This document shows, piece by piece, positions 53,189-61,673 of a stretch of 64,000 nucleotides of DNA. Every line of letters begins with the position of its first letter. The stretch's first letter is position 1. Below the pieces are notes generated by a model. That model was not told the DNA's origin. It made no database searches and saw only the letters and a program-made list of their open reading frames with translations. The DNA lies in assembly GCF_006265095.1 (NCBI RefSeq), contig NZ_VCNK01000028.1, forward strand, positions 1 through 64,000, in the 5' to 3' direction. The stretch is from Phaeobacter sp. B1627 (lineage in GTDB: Bacteria > Pseudomonadota > Alphaproteobacteria > Rhodobacterales > Rhodobacteraceae). A program made the translations under genes and the position numbers.

Positions 53189-53875
53189 GTGAAGTTATCT
53201 CGGGAAATTCGCTCCTTTCAGGATCGGCTCGGGCATCAGTTCGCCAGCCCCGAACTGTTGATCCGCGCGCTGACTCACCCGTCGATCTCCTCGCCGAACA
53301 GACAGGATAACCAGCGTTTGGAATTCCTCGGCGACCGGGTGCTGGGGCTGGTGATGGCCACGGCGCTGCTGGACCAGGACAAAACGGCCACCGAAGGTCA
53401 GCTGGCGCCCCGCTTCAATGCCCTGGTGCGCAAGGAGGCCTGCGCGGAAGTCGCGCGCCAGATCGACATCGGCGCAGTGCTGAAACTGGGCCGCTCCGAG
53501 ATGCTGTCGGGGGGGCGGCGCAAACAGGCCTTGCTGGGCGACGCGATGGAGGCCGTCATCGCAGCGGTCTACAAGGATGCAGGCTTCGAGGCGGCGCAGG
53601 CGGTGATCCTGAAACTCTGGGGCGCGCGTATCGGCTCGGTCGAGGAAGACGCCCGCGACCCCAAGACGGCGCTGCAGGAATATGTTCAGGCCCGTCGCCA
53701 ACCGCCGCCGGACTATATTCAGATCGCCCGCAGTGGCCCCGATCACGAACCCGTATTCACCATTGCCGCCCGGATTGAGGACGGCACCGAGGAACAGGCC
53801 ACCGCCGGATCAAAACGGCTGGCGGAACAGGCGGCGGCCAAGGCGCTTCTCGCCAAGCTGGAGCAAAAGTCATGA
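53189..53875 (+). CDS. rnc: Ribonuclease III
   Basis: This ~228-aa double-strand-specific RNase processes rRNA and mRNAs. The nuclease signature is [20 protein letters not shown], with a second acidic site in [18 protein letters not shown]. The C-terminal dsRNA-binding domain ([20 protein letters not shown] to the end) is complete. It starts at GTG (53189) with AAGGAGA 5 bases upstream; longer open frames upstream are ignored. It overlaps era by 4 bases. Confidence 0.96.
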   Translation: MKLSREIRSFQDRLGHQFASPELLIRALTHPSISSPNRQDNQRLEFLGDRVLGLVMATALLDQDKTATEGQLAPRFNALVRKEACAEVARQIDIGAVLKLGRSEMLSGGRRKQALLGDAMEAVIAAVYKDAGFEAAQAVILKLWGARIGSVEEDARDPKTALQEYVQARRQPPPDYIQIARSGPDHEPVFTIAARIEDGTEEQATAGSKRLAEQAAAKALLAKLEQKS

Positions 53876-54777
53876 GCACACGTGCAGGTTTCATCGCCCT
53901 CATAGGCGAACCCAACGCCGGCAAGTCCACTCTTTTGAACCGCATGGTCGGGGCCAAGGTCTCAATCGTGACCCACAAGGTACAGACCACCCGGACCCGC
54001 ATCCGGGGCGTCGCGATGGAAGGCGACAGCCAGCTGGTCTTCGTGGACACGCCGGGGCTGTTTCAACCCCGGCGCCGTCTTGACCGGGCCATGGTTGCCG
54101 CTGCCTGGGGCGGCGCGGCCGACGCGGATGTGATCGTGCTCCTGATCGAGGCGCACCGCGGCATCACCGAAGGGGTCGAACGTATTCTGGACGGCCTGCA
54201 AGAGGTCGCCAAGGGGCGCCCGGTGGCCTTGGCGGTCAACAAGATCGACAAGGTGCAGTCCGATGTGCTCCTGGGGCTGACCCGGGAGCTGAATGACCGC
54301 TTCCCCTTCTCGGAAACCTACATGATCTCGGCGGAAAAGGGATATGGGGTCGATGATCTGCGCAAATGGCTCGCAGGCAAAGTCCCGGAGAGCCCCTGGC
54401 TCTACCCGGAGGATCAGATCGCCGACCTGCCCCTGCGCATGATCGCGGCCGAAACCACCCGCGAGAAACTGACGCTGCGCCTGCATCAGGAACTGCCCTA
54501 TCAGCTGACGGTCGAAACCGAAGCCTGGGAGGAACGCAAGGACGGCTCCGCCAAGATTGACCAGATCATCTATGTAATCCGCGACGGCCACAAAGGCATC
54601 GTGCTGGGCAAGAAGGGCGAAACCATCAAGGCGGTGTCCCAAGCCGCGCGGGCCGACCTTGAAGAATTCCTCGACCGCAAGATCCACCTCTTCCTGCAGG
54701 TCAAGGTCCGTCCCAACTGGCTCGAGGAAAAGGAGCGCTATTCGGAAATGGGGCTGGAGTTCAAGGACGGCAACTAG
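53872..54777 (+). CDS. era: GTPase Era
   Basis: This 301-aa GTPase binds 16S rRNA and helps 30S maturation. G motifs are [16 protein letters not shown] (G1), TRTRI (G2), DTPG (G3) and NKID (G4). The C-terminal KH domain includes [20 protein letters not shown]. It is translationally coupled to rnc (ATGA). Confidence 0.97.
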   Translation: MSTRAGFIALIGEPNAGKSTLLNRMVGAKVSIVTHKVQTTRTRIRGVAMEGDSQLVFVDTPGLFQPRRRLDRAMVAAAWGGAADADVIVLLIEAHRGITEGVERILDGLQEVAKGRPVALAVNKIDKVQSDVLLGLTRELNDRFPFSETYMISAEKGYGVDDLRKWLAGKVPESPWLYPEDQIADLPLRMIAAETTREKLTLRLHQELPYQLTVETEAWEERKDGSAKIDQIIYVIRDGHKGIVLGKKGETIKAVSQAARADLEEFLDRKIHLFLQVKVRPNWLEEKERYSEMGLEFKDGN

Positions 54778-54809
54778 CGGCGGACCAGAGCCATAGCTTG
54801 CACGCCCCT

Positions 54810-54841
54810 TTCATCTTTTCCAAAATACCTCCGCCGGAGGC
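54810..54841 (-). repeat. CCTCCGGCGGAGG-TATTT-GATGAA intergenic element, copy D
   Basis: The plus strand reads TTCATCTTTTCCAAAATACC then TCCGCCGGAGGC, 33 nt after the era stop and before the DUF1491 gene. It differs from copy C by one missing base near the centre. Confidence 0.8.
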
Positions 54842-54899
54842 TCCCGCGATCAGCCCCCGGCGCGATCCTCTGCGATCCAAGACGCGACAGGAGCCTCCA

Positions 54900-55229
54900 A
54901 TGCCCCGCCTTACCGCCCGCTTCTGGGTTGATGCCTATCTGGCCCGGTTGCGGTTTCAGGACATACCCGCCTTTGTCACCGCGCATGGGGACGACACGGC
55001 CGGTGCGGTTCTGGTCAAGCTCAACACCCTCGACGGGCAGGCCCGGGCCTTCCAGCGCAGCTTCGACCTGCTCAGCGGGGCCCGCACCTGGACCGAGCTG
55101 ACGGCGGGCGAGGAGCGCGCGGTCGATGCATCCATTGCCAGGCAACGCCAGTTCGACAGCGATCTCTGGGTGATCGAAGTCGAGGATCGTCAGGGCCGTC
55201 ATCTGCTGGACGAGCCGGGGCTGGACTAG
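54900..55229 (+). CDS. DUF1491 family protein
   Basis: This 109-aa soluble protein matches DUF1491: [39 protein letters not shown] and [20 protein letters not shown]. Function unknown. It occurs between era and recO in Rhodobacteraceae, and its stop is 2 bases before recO. The ATG at 54900 gives the family N-terminus. Confidence 0.92.
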   Translation: MPRLTARFWVDAYLARLRFQDIPAFVTAHGDDTAGAVLVKLNTLDGQARAFQRSFDLLSGARTWTELTAGEERAVDASIARQRQFDSDLWVIEVEDRQGRHLLDEPGLD

Positions 55230-55231
55230 GG

Positions 55232-55957
55232 ATGGACTGGCGCGATCACGGCATTCTGCTCACCGTGCGCCGCCATGGCGAATCCTCGGCGCTGATCGAT
55301 GTCTTCACCGCAGGCCACGGTCGCCACGCGGGACTTGTGCGGGGCGGTGCCAGCCGCCGGATGGCGCCGGGGCTGCAGCCGGGCGCGCAGCTGGATCTGG
55401 CCTGGTCCGCACGGCTGGAGGACCACCTTGGCACCTACAAGGCCGAACCCTCGCGCAGCCGCGCGGCAGCGGCCTTTTCCGGACGTCTCGCCCTGGCCGG
55501 GCTGAATGCGGTCTGCGCCCTTCTGGCCTTTGCCCTGCCGGACCGCGAACCTCACCCAGACCTGTACCAGCGCAGCGAGTCGCTGCTGGATCTCCTCGAA
55601 CAGGAAGACCTCTGGCCGCTGGCCTATTTGCACTGGGAGCTTGCACTGCTGGAGGAGCTGGGCTTTGGCCTGGACCTCTCCGCCTGCGCCGCCACCGGCA
55701 GCACGGAGGGGCTGATCTATGTCTCGCCCAAATCCGGCCGCGCCGTCTCGGCCGCCGGGGCAGAGGGCTGGGCCGACCGCATGCTGCCACTGCCGCCGGT
55801 GATGCTGGGGCAGGGAGAGGCCGAGGATGCCGAGATCCTGACCGCGCTCAGAACCACCGGCTTCTTTCTCGAATCACGGCTGGCGCCTGCGCTCGGCAAT
55901 CGCCCCGTACCGGAGGCCCGAGGCCGGTTCCTCGATGTTCTGGCACGGCGAACCTAG
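55232..55957 (+). CDS. recO: DNA repair protein RecO
   Basis: This 241-aa protein helps load RecA at gaps in the RecFOR pathway. The N-terminal OB-fold begins [20 protein letters not shown] and includes [20 protein letters not shown]; a helical C-terminal domain follows. The zinc-finger cysteines of some RecO proteins are not evident. It is the last gene of the lepB-era set. Confidence 0.95.
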   Translation: MDWRDHGILLTVRRHGESSALIDVFTAGHGRHAGLVRGGASRRMAPGLQPGAQLDLAWSARLEDHLGTYKAEPSRSRAAAAFSGRLALAGLNAVCALLAFALPDREPHPDLYQRSESLLDLLEQEDLWPLAYLHWELALLEELGFGLDLSACAATGSTEGLIYVSPKSGRAVSAAGAEGWADRMLPLPPVMLGQGEAEDAEILTALRTTGFFLESRLAPALGNRPVPEARGRFLDVLARRT

Positions 55958-56122
55958 AACAATACGCCGGGAATCAATCGCTTGTGTTTCAGGACCCCGG
56001 CATATGCCGCTACGTCATACGCATGATACACTGGCGCAGGAAGAACAGTCTCGCGGTTCAGCCCCCCATCTCCCCCATCCGGGGCTGCATCCCAGCCACT
56101 TTGACAGCGAGGAGCGCGAACA

Positions 56123-58006
56123 ATGGTTGATAAGACCCTCATTGATCTTTCATGGGACGATTTCGACGAACACCGGGACCCCCGTCCGGAGGGGAACGAG
56201 TTCGACCAGGTTGTCGATCGCGCGATCTCCCGCCGTGGCTTTCTCGGCGGGACGCTGGCCTTTGGCTCTGGTGCCGCCGTCTTTGGCGCCGGGCTGATGT
56301 CTTCGACCACGGCGGCGCGGGCGGCAGGATCCGCGACCTTCGCCTTCGACCCGATCGCCATTGCGACGGATCATGCGGTCCATGTGCCCAGAGGCTATAA
56401 ATCGCAGGTTCTGATCCGCTGGGGCGATGCGCTCTGGTCCGAGGCTGAGGGGGCCTACACCCCGGAAACCGGCGTCTCTGCCGCACTGTCCGACAAGGTT
56501 TTTGGCGAAAACACCGACGGGATGGAGCTGTTCGACATCGATGGCCGCGAGGTCATCGCGGTCAACTCCGAATATGTGAACCCGAAGATCAACCTGCCCG
56601 CCGCCTCTGAGGGCGTGCCTCAATCTGCCGATGAGGTCACGCTGCTGAAGAACCTTCAGGGCGTCACCGTGATGGAGATCGCCAGGGGCGAGGCGGGCTA
56701 CGCCGTGGTCAAGGACAGCCCCCTGAACCGCCGCATCACCCACGAGACCGAGATGACCCTCGCGGGCCCTCTTGCCGGGCATGAGCTGGTGAAAACCAGT
56801 GCCGATCCCACAGGGCGCAGGGTCAAGGGGACCATGAACAACTGCGGCTCCGGCCGGACGCTCTGGGGGACCTATCTGACCTGCGAGGAGAATTTCAACG
56901 GCTACTTCGGCGCCACCGGAGAGATGCCCGCCGGTGAGGGCTACATTCGCTACGGTATCGGCGGCACCGGCCGCTACGCCTACGAGAAATTCGACGACCG
57001 CTACGATCTGTCGAAAGAGCCGAACGAGCCGCACCGCCATGGGTTCGTCACCGAAATCGATCCCTCCGATCCGACCTCCACACCGGTGAAACGCACGGCT
57101 CTGGGCCGTTTCAAACACGAAAACGCCGAGATGGTGCAGGCGAGCGACGGCCGTATCGTGGTCTATCTCGGGGATGATGAGCGCGGCGAGTATCTCTATA
57201 AATACGTCTCCTCCGGTGTCTATACCGAGGGCGCTGCAACGGACGGTCTGTTGGATGACGGCACGCTGTTTGTGGCCAAATTCAACGACGACCAATCCGG
57301 CGAATGGCTGGCTCTGACACCTGAAACCACCGGCATGGAGGCGGCCGAGATCCTCTGTTTCACCCGGCTGGCGGCCTCTGCCGTGGGGGGCACCACCATG
57401 GACCGTCCCGAATGGGTGGCCTGCAATCCGCTCCGGGCCGAGGCCTATTGTGCCCTCACCAACAACAAGAACCGGGGCGTGAAGCCAAACGCCGGTGGTG
57501 ACGACACATCGGTGAATGCGCCCAACCCGCGCGAGACCAACAAATACGGCCAGATCGTACGCTGGACCCCGACCGGGGGCAATCACGCCGCCGAGGGCTT
57601 CACCTGGGATCTCTACGTGATGGCCGGCAATCCGACGGTCTACAGCAACGCATATGGAGGGTCCGCGAACATCAACGCGGGCAATATGTTCAACTCGCCC
57701 GACGGGATGGCGTTTTCCTCTGACGGGATGCTCTGGATCCAGACCGATGGCGATGACGACAACGAAGGCGACTTCGCCGGCATGGGAAACAACCAGATGT
57801 TGGTCGGCGATCCGGAGAGTGGGGAAATTGCACGGTTCATGACTGTCCCGAATGGCGCCGAGGTCACTGGCCTGTGCTGGTCGCTCGACAAGACGGTGGC
57901 GTTTGTCGGCGTGCAGCACCCGGGCGGATCCTGGCCTGACGGCGCGGGCAAACCGCGATCCTCTGTGGTGTCGGTCTGGCGCGAGGATGGCGCGGCCTTC
58001 GGCTGA
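56123..58006 (+). CDS. phoX: PhoX-family alkaline phosphatase (Tat-exported)
   Basis: This 627-aa protein of the PhoX/DUF839 family is a calcium- and iron-dependent periplasmic phosphatase that frees phosphate from organic esters, important for marine bacteria. A twin-arginine signal (SRRGFLGG, residues 36-43, then a hydrophobic stretch to about 70) marks Tat export. Family motifs include NCGSGRTLWGTYLTCEENFN and YLGDDERGEYLYKYVSS. GAGGAG precedes the ATG. No clear Pho box was found upstream. It is isolated, and a 36-bp palindrome follows. Confidence 0.92.
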   Translation: MVDKTLIDLSWDDFDEHRDPRPEGNEFDQVVDRAISRRGFLGGTLAFGSGAAVFGAGLMSSTTAARAAGSATFAFDPIAIATDHAVHVPRGYKSQVLIRWGDALWSEAEGAYTPETGVSAALSDKVFGENTDGMELFDIDGREVIAVNSEYVNPKINLPAASEGVPQSADEVTLLKNLQGVTVMEIARGEAGYAVVKDSPLNRRITHETEMTLAGPLAGHELVKTSADPTGRRVKGTMNNCGSGRTLWGTYLTCEENFNGYFGATGEMPAGEGYIRYGIGGTGRYAYEKFDDRYDLSKEPNEPHRHGFVTEIDPSDPTSTPVKRTALGRFKHENAEMVQASDGRIVVYLGDDERGEYLYKYVSSGVYTEGAATDGLLDDGTLFVAKFNDDQSGEWLALTPETTGMEAAEILCFTRLAASAVGGTTMDRPEWVACNPLRAEAYCALTNNKNRGVKPNAGGDDTSVNAPNPRETNKYGQIVRWTPTGGNHAAEGFTWDLYVMAGNPTVYSNAYGGSANINAGNMFNSPDGMAFSSDGMLWIQTDGDDDNEGDFAGMGNNQMLVGDPESGEIARFMTVPNGAEVTGLCWSLDKTVAFVGVQHPGGSWPDGAGKPRSSVVSVWREDGAAFG

Positions 58007-58160
58007 GGCGCGGCCGTGATGTCACAGGAAGAGCCCCCAAACCACTTGCGGGCCCTTTCTGTTGATGCCTCGTTGTGTTGCAGCCTGTCCCGAACGGCGG
58101 GCGCTCCGGTAACGATCCGGTAAATTTTGATAACAAAAACAAAATGATAGGTATGTGCCC

Positions 58161-58196
58161 CTGACCCATTGTTTCGCGCGCGAAACAATGGGTCAG
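58161..58196. terminator. 36-bp perfect palindrome between phoX and dgt
   Basis: Two 18-nt arms, CTGACCCATTGTTTCGCG and its exact complement, meet without a loop. It lies 155 nt past phoX and 26 nt past dgt in a convergent gap, so it may terminate both. There is no T-run outside the stem. A protein-binding site is the alternative. Confidence 0.6.
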
Positions 58197-58221
58197 AAAG
58201 GGTGACCTATTTGCGCGGTCC

Positions 58222-59580
58222 TCAGCCCGGCACCTGACCGGTGATCATGTCTCGCACGCGCAGGGCATAGCGGTCCGTCATGCCGGAGACAAAATCCGTC
58301 AGCGCATGGGCGGCCGTATAGTCATCGACGACCCCCCGCAGGTCGAGATCCACGGCCCGCACGAGTTGCGTCCAGTAGCCGTGCTGGCTCAGCAGGCGAT
58401 CGGCCTCCCAGTTGCAGGCCTTCAGCGCCACAAACAGCGCGTGGAACTCGTCGAGGATGGTGAACAGGACCTGGCGGCCGACGATCTCCAGCTCCGTCTT
58501 GCGCCGCGCGGTGAAGATACGGGCGTTCGAGATTTCCTTCAGCCTGGCGAAGGCGGGGGCCTTGCCGGAGACCTCCATCAGCCCATCGTCGAACGTGCCG
58601 GCCATGATGCTGTCGTAGTTGTCGAGAAAGGCCGCGACGGCGCTGTCGATGGCGGCCCCGATGGCCATTGCACGCAGCATGCCGACGCGGTCGCTCAGGG
58701 TCATCTGCGGGTCGTCCTCGCGGTTGCGCTTGCCGGTGATGTCTTCAAGAATTTCGGAGACGACATCGCTGTCGAGGTCCCCGACGGTGGCGGCGTCTTC
58801 GAGGTCCAGGATACGGTAGCAAATGTCGTCTGCGGCCTCGACCAGAAAGGCCAGCGGGTGGCGTCGCCACCAGCGCAAGCCCTTGGGGCTGCGCTCTTCG
58901 GGCAGGCCAAGGGCCTCGGCCGCCTCGGCAAAGAGCGCCTCATCACCGGCAAACACGCCGAATTTCTTGAGCCCCACGTAGGAGCCTTTTGCATCGGCCG
59001 CGCTCGCGGCGGTGCAGGGGTATTTGGCAAAGGCGCCCAGGGTGGCGTAGGACAGACGCATGCCGCCCTCGCGCCGCCCCATCTCCAGCCGGGCGGTGAT
59101 ACGAAAACCCTGTGCGTTGCCCTCAAAGGCCTCGAATTCCGCACGCTGATCCGGAGAAATACCAGCACCGAGCCCGGTCCCGGTGGCAAACAGCCGCGCG
59201 AACCAGGCACCGATGCTGGCCTCGCCTGAATGGCCAAACGGCGGGTTGCCGATGTCATGCGCCAGACAGGCCGCCTGCACCGTGCCGGCCATCACATGCT
59301 GCAGCCCATCCTCCAGCCGCCCCTGGCGGACCAGGGCCTGGCCAACCTGGATGCCAAGGGACCGCCCGACCGAGGAGGTCTCCATCGAATGGATCATCCG
59401 GTGGTGCACATGGTCGTGATCGTAGAGGGGATGCACCTGCGTTTTCTGGGCAAGACGCCGAAACGGTTCGGAGAACAGGATCCGGTCATAGTCCTGCAGA
59501 TAGGCAGGCCGGCCGGGTCTGTCGGTATAGTCCGGGCGGCACAGGCGGCCAGAGCTCAGCAATTGTGTCCAGTCCATCAT
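58222..59580 (-). CDS. dgt: Deoxyguanosinetriphosphate triphosphohydrolase
   Basis: This ~452-aa HD-domain enzyme hydrolyses dGTP (or dNTPs) to nucleoside and triphosphate. The HD residues are visible: H64 region in HHRMIHSMETSSVGRSLG, HD in CLAHDIGNPPFGHSGE (108-109) and D in EAADDICYRILDLEDA. I start at 59580 (MMDWTQ), where GGAG lies 6 bases upstream; the frame is open through the repeat element upstream, which is not coding. Confidence 0.94.
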   Translation of the reverse strand: MMDWTQLLSSGRLCRPDYTDRPGRPAYLQDYDRILFSEPFRRLAQKTQVHPLYDHDHVHHRMIHSMETSSVGRSLGIQVGQALVRQGRLEDGLQHVMAGTVQAACLAHDIGNPPFGHSGEASIGAWFARLFATGTGLGAGISPDQRAEFEAFEGNAQGFRITARLEMGRREGGMRLSYATLGAFAKYPCTAASAADAKGSYVGLKKFGVFAGDEALFAEAAEALGLPEERSPKGLRWWRRHPLAFLVEAADDICYRILDLEDAATVGDLDSDVVSEILEDITGKRNREDDPQMTLSDRVGMLRAMAIGAAIDSAVAAFLDNYDSIMAGTFDDGLMEVSGKAPAFARLKEISNARIFTARRKTELEIVGRQVLFTILDEFHALFVALKACNWEADRLLSQHGYWTQLVRAVDLDLRGVVDDYTAAHALTDFVSGMTDRYALRVRDMITGQVPG

Positions 59581-59671
59581 TGTCATCTCCAGCACAAGTC
59601 TCACGGTGGCGGCATAAAGACCGGGTTTGGACGAGAATTGCAAACGGTCTGGCTGAGGTCTGATCGGGCGG

Positions 59672-59796
59672 GGGGGAGCTCCCGCCCCTTTGAAATGCGC
59701 CAGAGGCACATTGTAAAAGCGTTGGGCCGGGCGGGGGCCGCGCCGAAGGCGCGGCCCCCGCCCCCCGGCGATGCGCGAAGCGCAGCGCAATACCTC
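59672..59796 (-). repeat. Three-hairpin interspersed element, copy 5
   Basis: On the minus strand: GAGGTATTGC (59796-59787), a 9-bp hairpin with one mismatch (59768-59788), a perfect 16-bp hairpin (59729-59744 with 59748-59763), GGCCCAACG, an 8-bp hairpin with one wobble (59694-59712) and the tail CAAAGGGGCGGGAGCTCCCC (to 59672). It lies 35 nt after the cation transporter gene in the same orientation. Stem 2 is identical to copy 4; stem 3 is wholly different in sequence but still paired. Confidence 0.85.
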
Positions 59797-59830
59797 AGGC
59801 GGTGGGGCGGGGCAGGTTGTTTTCGCAGGG

Positions 59831-60754
59831 TCAGGGTGGCTCGAACGCGGTCGGTTCCAATCCTGTATCTTCCAGCTTGTGATCCGGCTCCACATGGATG
59901 GTGACGTAAACGCCCGGCAGCGTCGCTTCGATCTCGGCCTCAAGCCGGTCACAGATATCGTGGCTTTCGGCAACGCTCATTTCACCATCGACCACCATGT
60001 GAAATTCGACAAACATGGCCTTGCCTGCGCGACGGGTCTTGATGTCGTGGATCTGCAGCGCACCTCCGCCGGACCCGAGGATGACGGTTCGGATCTTGTC
60101 CTGTTCCTCCTCGGTGGCAGCGCGGTCCATCAGCCCGTCCACAGAGGTGGAAACAACATGCAGCCCCTCGCGCAGGATGTTGACGGCCACCAGCAGGGCC
60201 AACACCGGGTCCAGCAGGGTCCAGCCTGTGACCAGGGCCAGCCCCAGCGCCGCCAGCACTCCGGCAGAGGTCCAGACGTCGCTCATCAGGTGACGCCCGC
60301 CTGCCGCGAAGGCCGGAGAGCCGAGGCGCGCGCCGGAGTTCAACAGCACTTGCGCCCAGATCAGGTTGACCACCAGGGCCGCCGCATTCACGATCAAGGC
60401 CAGCGGTGACAGGTCGGCGTGCGCCTGGGTGACCAAAGCGCTCACCGCCTGATCCACGATCAGCACCGCCGCGAGTATGATCATGATGCCTTCGATCACC
60501 GCCGAAAAATATTCCGCCTTGTGGTGGCCAAAGGGATGGCTGTCATCTGCCGGGCGCTCCGCATATCGGATAGCGAACCACGCCAGAACCGCGGCCGAGA
60601 CATTGACCAGGCTTTCCATCGCATCGGAAAACAGCGCCACGGACCCCGTCAGCGCCCAGGCCGCGAGCTTCAGCAGAAGGACCAGAACCGAGACGGCAAT
60701 GGTGCCGCCGGCGATCTGACGGGCGGACAGCCGGGAGCTGAGGCCAAGGGGCAC
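59831..60754 (-). CDS. Cation diffusion facilitator transporter
   Basis: This 307-aa proton antiporter exports divalent metals such as zinc or iron. Six helices and the C-terminal cytoplasmic domain are complete. Metal-site segments are ALFSDAMESLVN in helix 2, HPFGHHKAEYF after it and RHLMSDVWTSAG in helix 5. Compared with FieF, the paired Asp of helix 2 appear as Glu47 and Asn51, which may change metal preference. It follows the TauE/SafE gene by 4 bases. Confidence 0.92.
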   Translation of the reverse strand: MPLGLSSRLSARQIAGGTIAVSVLVLLLKLAAWALTGSVALFSDAMESLVNVSAAVLAWFAIRYAERPADDSHPFGHHKAEYFSAVIEGIMIILAAVLIVDQAVSALVTQAHADLSPLALIVNAAALVVNLIWAQVLLNSGARLGSPAFAAGGRHLMSDVWTSAGVLAALGLALVTGWTLLDPVLALLVAVNILREGLHVVSTSVDGLMDRAATEEEQDKIRTVILGSGGGALQIHDIKTRRAGKAMFVEFHMVVDGEMSVAESHDICDRLEAEIEATLPGVYVTIHVEPDHKLEDTGLEPTAFEPP

Positions 60755-60758
60755 CGGC

Positions 60759-61526
60759 TCAGCCCACCACTGCGCGGCGCAACAGGTTCAGCCCGGCAAT
60801 CAGCAGCACAAACAGCGTCGCCCGGCGAAACCCCTTCTGGTCGATCTTGTCCTGCAATCGGCCCCCGACCCACATGCCCAGCAGGGCGGGCAGGATCATC
60901 AATACGGAAAACGGCCAGGTTTCGCTGCGCATCACGCCGGAGCCAATATGCGCAAAGAACAGGACAACCGCGCCAAGACCGTAGATCACGCCCTGGATCC
61001 GCATCTGTTCGTGTTTTTCGGTGCCGAGTGCGGTCAGATAGGCCACCGTGGGTGGCCCCCAGATGCCGGAGAACCCGCCGATGAACCCCGCAAAGGCACC
61101 GATCGACAGTTCCATCCGGTGCGACGGCGCGGAGAGGGTGAGGTGCTTGCCCATCAGCTGCGTCAGGGCAAACAGGGTGATCGGCCCGCCGATGATCAGC
61201 AGCATCACCTGCGACGGCAGAACACGCACCAGTTGCGCACTGATCAAGAGGAACACACCTCCGATCAGGAGGAAGGCGCGAAAGCGGAGCATCGACTCCC
61301 AGGCGGCGCGCGGCCCCTGCCGCAGGGCCTGAAACCCGTTGGTTGCAAGGGTGGGCAGGATCAGACCGGCCAGCGCAAGGTCCGGAGCCATGATCGAGCT
61401 GAGGCCGGACACCATGATCATCGGCATGGCAAAGCCCACCAGACCCTTGATGGTGCCTGCGATCAAGGCGACGACGAAGGCCAGCACGAATCCGGCCGGG
61501 GCGAGAAATGGAACAAGATCAGTCAT
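60759..61526 (-). CDS. TauE/SafE-family anion exporter
   Basis: This 255-aa membrane protein has about eight helices in two repeats typical of TauE/SafE (GTIKGLVGFAMPMIMVSGLS and GAFAGFIGGFSGIWGPPTVA). The family exports sulfite, sulfoacetate or other organosulfur anions. It is co-transcribed with the cation transporter gene and divergent from mcd; the substrate is unknown. Confidence 0.9.
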   Translation of the reverse strand: MTDLVPFLAPAGFVLAFVVALIAGTIKGLVGFAMPMIMVSGLSSIMAPDLALAGLILPTLATNGFQALRQGPRAAWESMLRFRAFLLIGGVFLLISAQLVRVLPSQVMLLIIGGPITLFALTQLMGKHLTLSAPSHRMELSIGAFAGFIGGFSGIWGPPTVAYLTALGTEKHEQMRIQGVIYGLGAVVLFFAHIGSGVMRSETWPFSVLMILPALLGMWVGGRLQDKIDQKGFRRATLFVLLIAGLNLLRRAVVG

Positions 61527-61582
61527 GATCCAGCCCTTAGCACATTCGGGCGGCGCTGCACTGCGAAAACGAAAGGGTAATT

Positions 61583-61598
61583 ATTGAACGAATTGAAC
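61583..61598. promoter_or_regulatory. Direct repeat upstream of mcd
   Basis: ATTGAAC occurs twice (61583-61589 and 61592-61598) with a 9-bp period in the TauE-mcd gap, next to an AT-rich stretch. It may be a binding site for a regulator of the ethylmalonyl-CoA pathway; this is speculative. Confidence 0.3.
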
Positions 61599-61673
61599 TT
61601 CTATTTGGTTTTTTTGTTGCGCTGCGCCTGCGAAGTGACCTATCACCAAGCGACCCTGAGGAGGATGTGATTC

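Noticed and set aside
55958-56122. Pho box upstream of phoX
   Set aside because: GTCAT occurs once near 56015, but no pair of CTGTCAT half-sites with 11-bp spacing is visible.
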